Assembly: GCA_022266195.1 (NCBI GenBank)
Contig: WHVY01000002.1
Coordinates: 12,105,001-12,169,000, forward strand
Direction of reading: 5' to 3'
Length of the DNA: 64,000 bases
From: Tetranychus cinnabarinus
Lineage: Eukaryota; Arthropoda; Arachnida; Trombidiformes; Tetranychidae
Shown here: positions 15,001 to 27,000 of the stretch, one piece after another
Numbering within the stretch: position 1 is the stretch's first letter
How the letters are laid out: every line of letters starts with the position of its first letter
Program-made: the position numbers and the translations under genes
Notes under the pieces: model-generated
Told to the model about the DNA's origin: nothing
Databases searched by the model: none
What the model saw: only the letters and a program-made list of their open reading frames with translations

Positions 15001-18000
15001 CTCATTGTTGCGACTGGCTTTGATTGAAGTCTAGTTTTGATTTTTTTTTTGTTAATCGTTTTGATTGGAGCCAATTTAGGCTCTTTGATTGGCTTGATAA
15101 GTAAACCTCAATTATCATCATCATTAAACACTATTCAATATCTGTATTATGTTTTGACCTTTTTTCCGTTTTTTGCTTTTCTTTTCCTTTCGCTTTGTGT
15201 TGGAATCTTGGTCAATTTGTTGAGCTTTGATTGTGATTAACTTAATTTATTGATTCACTGAGCCAGCTAATCGAGAGATGATTGTTCAGGTTAACTGTTC
15301 AATTGTTTTGTTGTGTTGGCCAAATGAGCTGCTCTTTAGGTACCTTTTGAGCCATAAAAATACAACAAAACAAAAGATATCATTAAATGGATAAGAAAAC
15401 CTTTAATAATGTTAATGATGATGGTAATGATGATGTTGGTGAAACTTTTAAATCTCAAGTCTTTTTCCTGCTAAAGTTTGTTTCATTTTTGGGTGTTTTC
15501 ATTGTTCAGCAATAACCTTTGAAACATTTGCTTAACTCAATTGTGTTCAATTTTGTTACAATTGCATCTTTCCTGTTTACCTGTGTTTACACGCACCATT
15601 GCAGTGAAATTGATACAATGAAAGAAACAAATGAAAGTCAATGATTTTGATTGAATGGCCAGTCATTTTGAAGCAATACAATTTGATCCAATTTGATTAA
15701 TCAATTTTCAAACAAAACTGACCATTTAATGCTCCAATGCTCATCGACGCTTACTCTAGCGTTAAAAGATGAATCAATTGCAAATCGATTCTTTAATTTG
15801 AAAGACGAAAAAAAGCTGCTCAAAATAGATTTACTTTTTTCGGAGAAAACATTTTCGAAGTTTTTTGGTCAATCAAACGATTCGAAGGAAGTATTCAAGA
15901 AGCTTTAAATTTGAATATCGAAGGATCAATTTTTGAAATTTCAAAAAGTTCTAGAATTTCGAGTTTCGTCAATTTCAAGTTCACTTGAATGTCAATTGAT
16001 TTTCAACGAAAATTTGCTTTACAAGATTTCCTTTTTTCTGTCTTTTTGCTCGATTCCAAATGAATTTTTAAATTTTTGTCTCATTTTTTTTCTTACACTT
16101 TTCAAGGTCAACTTTGGTATGAAAAGAAAGTCCAAGTTACCCTGTGATCAGAGTAAATGAGATTATCATGATTAATGAGCAACTTTAACGATTGTCAACA
16201 CAACGCCTTTTCAACGTTTCTTTAAACAAGTAAAACTTGGTAAAGGTAAATGGTTAAATAAAAGTAATGTGTTTATACATAAAATGAAAAAGTAATGTGA
16301 AGAGATTTTTCATCATTCATGGAGACAACATGATGCAGGAGCTAACCATTGAAATGTATAAATCATTAAGAGTTTGAAGAGAAGCAAGAAAACTAAGGTA
16401 AAAATTAATAAAAACATATTCGCATGAATTTGAGCTTCTTCATCTTCTTAAATCATGGTTGAAGACAAGGTTGATTGAAACGATTGATAATAAAAAAGCA
16501 TTATTAAGGCAAACTTGGTCTCTAATTGGTTATAAATTAACTAATCAAATGAAACAAATAAATAACTTTGAATGTGAAAATGTCACCAAAACTTGTAGAG
16601 GATAAAATAAGAGACTCGTAAGATATGATGATGGTTATGGTGACGAATATGAAGAAGCAAAAAATGCAATTAATAAGTGTGTTTAAATTAACGATTAACA
16701 TGATTGTTGCCAGTTTCACAGTTAACGTTTTTTTCTCCTAAATTGATTATCAATGAAATAATTGAGAAATCAAGAAACTATTTTTCCAATTCGACATTAA
16801 AGTTGAACATTTCAATCAACTTTGCATCATCGATGAAGATGTTCAACTTTTGCCATTTTGTTGCAATAAACTGATGACTGAGTGGTCAAACCCTGAGTCA
16901 ATTTAGTCATCAGTTGAAATTGATCTTTACACAGCATTGAAAATGGAGTTGGATCGAGTTAGCTTATCTGCTGTGGTTGGTATCCAAGTACTAACCTAAC
17001 CTTACCTAGCCTAATACACTAACAATCGTATATCGATAGTCAGTCTTAAGTTGATGCTGATAATTATAGCAAAAAATTAACAAGGCTACTCAGATCACTT
17101 ACGACTAACCGATTTTGATCGAACATAGGGTCGAACGTTAACGAAATAGACCGGAATAAACGAGACACGGAAAATACCTAACACTTTACAGTTAAAAGAC
17201 GTTGACTAATTAAAGACACTAATCATGATTGAGGCTAATTAATTAATGAAAGACCTAACAATGAGGATAATGTGAGATGTTATATTTTACCTTCAAATCA
17301 AATCAATTTTTCGTTATCAAACTCTAGAAATCGAGACAACTCACAAGAGAAGTAACCTTGCTGGTACGGACAGATCAAATGAAAGTGGATTTAATGGAAA
17401 GCCCGTGTCAGAAAACCCCTTAAATCACTAATCTCCTATGGAGCTAATCGATCTGAAAAAAAGTTACAGGGTCGACAAATGTTCCAATCACGGAGGTCAA
17501 AATGATTAATAAAGTCACATTAGAGAGAAATATTTTACTAAATCAAGTCATCAAATCAAATCATTATTTAGTGTCATTTACCACGAGGAACGCAAATCTA
17601 GAATCAGTTTATTTATACAGTTTCTAGTTTTCGAAAAAAATTGCAATTGTTTCATGATGCGAAATACATTTTGCTGTATTTTAGAGCAAGTTTTTTTATA
17701 TTTGAATTTATTCGAATTTCATTTTCGAAAACTAGAAATTAAATGATTCCAGATTCGCGTTCCTCATGATAAACACTTAAATAATTTTATTTAATAAAAA
17801 TATCTCTCGCTAATGCGATTTTATCAATCATTCTGACCTCCGTGATTGGAACATTTGCGACCCTGTAACTTTTTTCAGATCGATTAGCTCCATGGGAGAT
17901 TAGTGAATTTAGGGGTTTTCTGACTATTTGTTTCCATTAAATCTACTTTCATTTTGATCTGCCCGTGCAAGGTTTCTTCCCTTGTCAGAGCAAACTTTTC

Positions 18001-21000
18001 ATCAACAGTATCAGTTTGAGAAAATGAACATCAAAAAAGGTAGCTTTCTTTTCAATTGCTATTTCATCTTCAAGTTTAATTTGAATTCTATCCCAAAATT
18101 AGAGCGTCAAAAGAAGATGTAATTAAACTTGAGAATATGATAAACTTGGTTTATCATTAATTTTAATAAACAGTGTTAAGTGAAAAGGTTTGACAAAAGT
18201 TTTACACAACAGAAGAAAAATTTCCAGTTGCTATTCAAAGTTGAGAAAAAAAAACTGTTCAATTGAAGAGTAAAAAGTTTACCAAATTCAACATTAATAG
18301 CTCAACATTTATTATCAAAATTATGCTGAAAATTGAAGTGAAATGATAAAAGAAGGTCAGTTATGATAATAAAGGCCACCCGTGCGTCACAATAAAGAAG
18401 ATGCGATGGAATGAGAAAAAATTGAATAGGATATTGTACCCGATGATGATGATGAAAAATGATTCAAAAATAGTGGTAAAGTTGATTGAATAAAGATAAT
18501 CATGTTTAATGGCGAGTTAAGATAAATTAATGGTCAGCCATTTAAGAAGCAAACCTTAAACTCGATCATCTAATTGATCCGTGAGAAGATTAATCCTTTA
18601 ATGGAACCATCTTCACACAGAGCAACAATAGTCTATCCCCTAACCTGATCATGATGATCATTAAAATGAAATGGCGAGAATCAGTGAATTGAGTAATCAT
18701 GTTGACGATGAAGATGAAGAAGAAGAAGAAGAAGAAGAAGAAGAAGAAGAAAAGACGAAAATGGCTTTCAACCAATTTCATCAAATTTACTGGCAAAAAA
18801 AAACTTTTCTCTCTCATTTTCTCTGTTCATTTTCACACAACTTCACGAGATGTTCATGTTTTTTCACGCAAAATAAAATTATAGGTGAACCCTCAATAGA
18901 CTGATGAAGAGGTAAACATTTCATGTTTACCTATTGCTATTATTATCATTTTATTCATAAAGTTGTCAAAATAACAGGCCATAATCAATAAAGTGATTAT
19001 GATACATACAATGATAATGATAATAAAAGGTAAGTTGAAAATAATAGTTGTTCAATAAAAGATGATTACTTCAGACAAATATGCATCTTCGGTGGTCTTT
19101 TACCTTCTTTTTACCTTTCATTGTAATTTGGACAATTTCACCAACCTACCGAGTTGATCACGATTACGGTTGGAAATTGGTTCAATAATTGAATTGTTGA
19201 AACGATTTACACTTTAAACAGCAAGCTTGGCGATGCTAAGTGTTGAAGTTGACTGCTATTTTGAACAAGTCTATCATTCCCTGAACATTGGGGAAAGAAG
19301 TTTTATTGGAAGGATTATCATGAAAAGAGTCATTTTCTTGCTCGCCTTTAGTGAAACAATATGGAATTTGAAATTTCATTTTTTCTTTTTTCCCAATATT
19401 TTCATTGACATTTTATATCAATAATAATGTCAAGAGTAATTGGCTACATGGTCATAGATGAATGACAGGATTTAGCGCCTCGATTAATCATGATTAATGT
19501 TAATTATGTGTCGGATTAGGATGAAGATGAATCAGATGATGTTACCAATGAGACAAGTATGAGGTAAGATGAACATGATCATCAAGAGGAAAATAAGTTT
19601 AGTTTGATGAGTCTGATGAGGATGAGGAGGATGAAGGATAAGAAATTTAAATGACTGAGAAATGTTTAGAGTTTGAATTTTGTGAGAAATAAAATGAAGA
19701 AAAATGAGGGAGAATTGAATAAATCAGAATAATCCGGATAAATAGTTATAACTAGTGATGAATTTCAACGTTTTTTACCTTTTTTTGCTTCATCTTCTTT
19801 ATTCGTTTTTACCTTTAACTTTGACTAAATCATTTGCAAGGTCAATTTTTATACAGTTTACCGCATTTGATGATGTAAAAATGTACAAAGAAAGGTCAAA
19901 GAGCAAATGGATAAAGATGAGTTTAACTTTGCTCTCTTTTGGGCTTCACTACCTGATCAGAGTTACCTGGTCTGTTGTTGATGTCATTGAGATGAGGTGC
20001 AATTTATGGCAATTTATTATCACAACTATTTTTACATTATTTAGGAGCAAATGTTTACTGGCAAGGAATTGCTCATATTTATGGTCAAATGCTTTACCTT
20101 GGTTGGCTGTTGGCCGATAATTTTTGCTCCAATTTTTCTTCTTCTTTTTTCTTGTACAACATTTATTGTTGTAAATTTATCAAAGCATCATTTGCATTTT
20201 GAGCCTTTTGCGCTTTCAAGTTACAGCACAGTTAATGTGCAAAGTTAAATGTTGAATGGTTTACTTACAAGTTGGTTTTGATAGGCAGTTACAGCGGTGA
20301 AAACAGTTTCTGGAAAGACAAAGGTTCGAAATCGTTCAGACTCTACGGCGATGGAAGGTGAATCAAAGGTTATTCCGTCCCGTTGTATGATTAGATGTAT
20401 TCGAGGTTGATATTTGTGCATTGAATTTAATACTATCTGTAGAGGGAAAACAAGTTTAAATTGGAAAATGTTTTTTGGGATATTTTTCGATGAGCCTCAA
20501 AATTTTATCAATTATTAGACAAGGTTACTTACATGTCCTGATCTGTCATTTTCGTTGTTGGTCAACTTGACCTTTTCAAAGGTAATAACTTGTTTCCTCA
20601 GTTGATCGGCTGAAAAGGGTGCATCGGGATGAAGGTAGAGACGAGCTGGTGAAGGTGGATCTGCTTTACCGGCGACTAACCATGAAGACCGATGATATGC
20701 ATAACGATATCGTTTATTATCAACTGGTACAATGTCCAAATAAACTAGATATTTAACATTAACATCGATTCCAGTAAACGAGACTCGAACTGTGGGAAAC
20801 ATTCGTCTATGGCGACAAAAAAACAAAACAAAAATTAAAACAAAAATTTAGACCCAAAAGAACAAAGAAACAGAAAAAACTCGATTCGACAAAAGAAAAA
20901 ATTCCACCCAAAACAAAAACTAATCAACTCATTGAATGACAATGAAAAGTTAATAAAAAAGCAAGATTAAAACGACGAGTAAAAACATCAAAATAAGCAA

Positions 21001-24000
21001 AATAAATTGCAATTTTATTCCCGAAGCAAAAAGTTGCCAAATTGCAAAGGCAATAATTTAATATTGGACAGTTTACATTTTTTGTTACACTTTTTTTTGC
21101 TCTCATCATCATTTGTACAACCAACTATTGATGGTAATAACAAATAATGATAATGATAATCACCATCATCATCATTATCACACCAACATTTGACTCAGCA
21201 CAAGTTACAAGTCGACAGGGACGATAATGGAGAGTGAAAACGGAGCCAAAAAAAGGCATAAACAATGGTTGATAACAATCTCATTCTTGACGTTGTTTAG
21301 ACTTGGTTTTGTTTTCAGATTCAAGTGTGTTGAGCTGCTGTCGTTAACAAACGCTGTTCAACATAAATTCATGTCCATTAAAGCAAGGGCAAAGTTTAAA
21401 ATAAAAACAAGAAGTCATTCTTGTCTTAACAGTTGTTGTCTCTATTCAGTTCATTTTCATCATTTTGTTCATCAACTCATTGATGAAACATGAAAAAAGC
21501 AACAAGTTTTTTTTGTTGATCAAGCACACTTGCTGACCCTCAAGTTGAACACTAAATGAATTACATTTTTGCTCAACTTAAACTGTCCCTTTGCTAGCCA
21601 TTTATACAACCTTTATCCTCTTCAATTGGATCAAAACTTTTTTTTTAGAAAAGCTGAAAATTCCGAAGAAAATTTCAACAATTGAATTCGATTGATCTGG
21701 TCGATAATTATCTGAACATTTTGATGGAGAATTATTTAGTACCTTATCCGGTTGAATGGTGAAAGATGAGGTTAAGTGTGAAGAGAAATTTTTCAAGAAT
21801 TTTTTTCTTCTTCTTCTTTAACCAGGTCAATGTTGAATGAAATGTTGCCAATTGAAAAATTGTTATCATTATCATCATTATTGATTCAATCAGCAGTCAG
21901 TTTAGTGTTTATATCCTGTTTCAAGACTATTATTGAGATGAAAGGAAACAAAAGGTAACTTGTAAATGAGCCTTACTTGCACTCAATCAAGTAAATTGTT
22001 CAACAAAATACAAGCCAATCAATCAATTGCTAATCGGATATTCCTTGTTTCACCATCAACTTTTGTGTGTATTTTGCCAACAGTTAACAATGATATTATG
22101 TGAAGCAAAGCAAAGGTAGCAAAAAAAAGAAACCTGAACTATCTGAATGAGGAAACATTGAAAGTTGAATGAAAAATGAGATTGTTATCCCTTGTGATTC
22201 ACCCAAATGGAAACATTTATGTGATGATGAAGATTAAGATGATGATAATGATGATGAATGGTAAAATGATACCAGGTAAATGATGGCCAATGTAAATATT
22301 GTTGGTTAAAATGAAAAGTTACCTTTGATAAAAGTGTCTTATTGTTTTGTTTACTCTTCATCTTTTGCTTCTTCTCTTTACCTTCGCCATTTCTTTCAAC
22401 ATGAACAGTTTTACCTTTTAAATTCCGGTTTCATTATTATTGTTTAGTTAATGGTAAATTGATCGACCACACACACATGTTGTTGTTTAATTGGATAAAA
22501 TACCGGATATATCATCTTCATCATCACCATCATTATCATCATTTTACACCTTATCTTATTTTATAAATCAACAATTCATCATGAGATCAGGGAAAAAACA
22601 GACTTCTTTTTTGCTCAATCAATAACTTCTATCGACTCGAAGGGTGCAAATTGATTGAAACACTGAGTGACGAGAATAGCCTAAGCATGTCATTATGACA
22701 GAGTAAACTGATCAGAAGTTCTGGATTTGTTAGACATGACAATATGTTTTGGTTTGTTAAAAATTGTTATCAATTGATTGTTAGGTTCATTAATTCAAAA
22801 TCTCCATACTTTCATTTACTCCTTTACCTACTAGGCTACACCTTTTTAGGCAATTTTAAAAATGATTTTAATAAAAATGGCCAAACTTTAAACCCAAATA
22901 TCTTAGGAACCACTCAACTTGCAGGATAAACCTAAAAGGCTATTCATCTGCATAGCTCGTCAAATGAGCCATTAAACATGAATCGGTGGGTAATTGTGAG
23001 TCTATTGATTCCTTGGTTAATTAAATCCATTTAACGCTAGCTAAAGGATTTGGCAAAAAACTTGCATCTTTCAGCAACCCTTTCACTTTTAATTTGATCC
23101 GTTCAAAGGTAAAGTTTGAGATATTATCGGCATTTTAAAAAAAGAGATTTTATCGCTTAAAACGATTCAATTTTTCATCTTGAGTTTGATTCAATATTCA
23201 ATGGATAAACTTGCCTAGCTTGACTTTTTTTTAAATTTTAACTCTGGATGACTCTATTTGATTCCTGTGTTTAGCTGATAAACTGATGAAAAGGTTCAAA
23301 ACTTGGTGAGCAGTTTGACTAACAAGTTTAATTACCTCAGCATCTAACCAGCTTCACAACTATTGAAACTATAAAGGCTGACTGACTCAGAGTTATTTAG
23401 CGTCATTATTGTGACAAATTGAGCAAACATTGCAAGTAAACTTGTTACTCACCAAAAAACTGTGAAGATGATTTACAAATTTCAATTGATTTGATTCTAA
23501 TCAACATTCATTTTCCAATGTAACTCACCTAGCACCAAGAGATGTCTTGAATCGAAAATGAATAATTCCATCCTGAACATCAAATCATTGAATAGTCGAT
23601 GTCACCATGGAATGAATCAGTTTCATGTTTGGGAAAATGGTCAAGACATTTTCCTAACCTAACCTGACCTAACCTAACCTTTTTGAAAGGTTTCCAATTT
23701 TCTGTTCAAGTTGAGTGTCCATTAAAACTGTGCATTTTTCATCATTACCCTCATCCATATCCACATGATCATGTTGATAGGTAGCAAGATGAAAGATGAG
23801 TGAAGCTGAAAAATGATTGTGCACAAAAAATTGGTTCAGCAAGCGTAAAGGATCATTACGGTTAAACTGCAATTAGCAACAAATTAATGGTTTCCACCTT
23901 GGAAGTTGCAAGTTACAATGAAATGTTAATGGCTTCAAAATTGTACTGGTCTTTCCATCAGCTATTAAATAATAATCATAACAACAAAACACCAACAATA

Positions 24001-27000
24001 AAAAATAATAATTTGTCGCTTCTTTGTTCTCATCTTTCCAAAGCAGCTTTTTTAATAATGATATTAACTACCAAAACTGTATCATTATCATCATCATTAC
24101 TATTAGACAGGCAACTTGAAAATGAAACGAGTGAAAGACAATAGCAAACAAATCATGAAAGTGTCACTTGGCCATACCTTAATACTGTGGTTATTAACAT
24201 CATTGTCACATCTAACCATCATTTAAGCTTTTAATAACAGAGTAACATTAAAAACTTTGATTTGTTACCGTAAACTTTTACAACCGCCATTATCAGAATG
24301 ATCATCATCATCATGGCAAGTTGTAAACCCATCAACTGGTCAACAAAACAATATCCACTGAACAACTCGTTTTCAGTGTTTTTTTCTTCAAGATTTTGTT
24401 TCCATGTTTCTCACATGTTGACTCAATTAATCATTGGAAAGGATCAATAAGTTGATTAGCATATTGTCAGCGTGTTAAAAATAAATTATCTGATTAACAG
24501 TGAAACAGTTGAAGAATGGGGAAAAAAGGTGAAAATAATTGCAATGGTTGTAATCAATTATTCATTCTTGACATGCACCATGAACAGATTATTTGTTGTC
24601 TCAAATTAATATTAAAAAAAAGGATTGAATATCAACGCGAAATGAGCCATTTTTGCTGTTTATATTTTAATGTAAATTGAACAAATCAAAATATTTAAAA
24701 ATTCTCAATCACGCTAATCTCAAGTTATTGCTTTTCATTTTCTCGACTCTCCATGAACAAACTGACATATTAAAATTAAATGTATAATTTGAGTTAAATT
24801 ATTGCAGCAAAATTGAGTGAAAAAGGCAAAAATTTTGTTTCACTTTTTGCTTCAGTCCTTTTTTCATTGGCAGACTTTTGCCATTGAAAATGACTGTTTA
24901 TCCGCTTCTTGATAACATAAATCAAACATCAAGTCAACTAAGTAACTGTATATTGTTGAGATGACAATTGATACAGTTGACTGTTGTTGCCATTCAATTG
25001 GCTAAATCAAATGGTGTTCATTGATACACACAATGGGACATTAAATATGACAAAAAGATGAAGTTGATAACTTGAAAGTCCATCCATTATAAGGTTTTAT
25101 CAATGGGCAAGGTAAGAGCATCGGAAATGTATTATTGACCTAGCACTTTGGCATTGGCAATTTTACACTTTAAAACCATTGAGAGATGATCATTGATAAT
25201 GATGATGATGGAAAATGTTAACAATATCTTGCATCGCATTTTTATTGCCAACAAATATGTTGCTCGAAATGTGACTTTTTCGACTTTCCATTCGATTCTC
25301 CCTCGTGTCTTCTGTCAAATATTATTGCTTGTTATTGTTAACCAGATTGTTGTGCGTTTTGTTGTTGATGAGGAGTGAGTTTTGGCGTTTACAATCAACT
25401 TTATATCTCAAGTGGCTTACAACAAAAGTGAACAAAAAAAAGAGTGTAAAGGTTTATTGTTCGTGTGATGTGAGTCTTGTTGGTACTTTTTTTTGTTGCA
25501 TTTGATTGTCCTCTTTAACCAAAGGCGTTTTAGTGTAAATTTGGTTGGTAAAATATTGTGACAAAGATGCAAGATGAAAGATGGTTCAACATGGCAAAAA
25601 AGGTTTGCCTTGAAAGGACAATAATGATAAGATTGATATTCATTTCTTTTCCCATTATTGACCGTTTTATTATGGATAAGGAGGTGAATAAGCTTATTGA
25701 TAGAGGCAGTCAATGATCTACTTCAAGTTAAAGTTAATGATTGTTGAAACTGTTGTCTGACAATGGGTTTTGTGTCACAGGGAATAAGTCAACTTTTATA
25801 ATGATGGGTGCGAGTCCATCATTGTAACATTCAATGGGCAACCAGATTGCAGGTTCAACAATAAATTCATTTTCTAATCAATTTGCTCTCATCAAACCTT
25901 TCCAATTTATGATCGACTTCAGGTTTCATTGAACAATGCAAAACTAACGATCTTTTCAGACTCAAGTTGACATTGTTAATAGCAATATTCAGATTAAATC
26001 AATTAATCAAATCGAGCAAAATAAACAAATTTGTTTATGTAACTCAATGCTGCTGGCAACAAGTCTTGATGTTGATTAGTGAGCATCAAAAACGCTAACT
26101 TAATCTCTGACAAGCGACTGTTGAATTGAATGAAAAAAATGATCAAATTTTAAAGCTAAGGAACCAGTTGAAACTCATGTTGTTCATAACTCAACTTGCT
26201 CAAGTCGCTTCTAGGCAACACATTTACTTCCCTTGTTCAAGAGCTGAATTGAATCAAACTTTATGAAATTGATAATCAATTGAAGTTTTTACTTGGTTTC
26301 ATCATGATCAGGAAAGTCAATTAGCCAATGAATCAAATGTTTAAAGCTGTGAAAGTGAACAGTTGGACTTGGAGTTGATACAATATTGTTACAATATTGT
26401 TGCTCATGTCGATTGGTGTCTGTTATTACCTAAACTTGGTTTATTATTTGATTGAATGATAAACTATTATTAATTGGAATGGTTAATTGTGACAATAAAG
26501 AGAAAAGTTATGAGTTAATGATTAATTTCATTTGATTTATTGGCGTTTCAACTGGTGTTGTTATTGTAATTGGTGAATGAGTTGGCAATTAAATTAGCTA
26601 AATCAACAATTGGTGACAGCAACAAACAAAATGATAGTGATAATGATGATGAGAGATGGTGATGATGTTGGATGATGATGATGGCGGTGATGATGACGAC
26701 AAAAAAAGTGATAATAAGAAGTGAACAAAACATCATCATCATCATCATCATCTGTTTATTTTCAACATTTTGTCGTCACAATAGAAGCTAATTATCAAAT
26801 AATGAAGATGATGATGATGATGGAAATGACAACAATATAAAGTTGAATTTCAACGAAAACAGTTTCAACTTTTATCTTTTCTCAAATCTTGAATTCTGAA
26901 TAGATATAGGTTGGTTATCATGTTGGCTAGTTGTGTTATGTTATAGGTTAGATGATGAAAAAAAGTTCATTTTCTTGTGTTTCCCTTTCCATCAATCTTA

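Larger units (their letters stand above)
14415..20268. other. Large intron of the T-box gene (5.9 kb)
   Basis: This intron splits the T-box coding region between the YQNQL and ITKLKID codons. It contains the foldback element at 17339-17988, a degenerate TTAGG run at 16991-17014 and a GAA microsatellite at 18709-18752. No exon or RNA gene was recognised. Confidence 0.75.

Noticed and set aside
18590..18904. Open frames rich in Glu, Lys or Phe
   Set aside because: They are translations of the GAA microsatellite in different frames and strands, inside an intron.
23887..24144. 85-codon open frame MVSTLEVASYNEM
   Set aside because: Intronic, AT-rich, without flanking splice logic or similarity.
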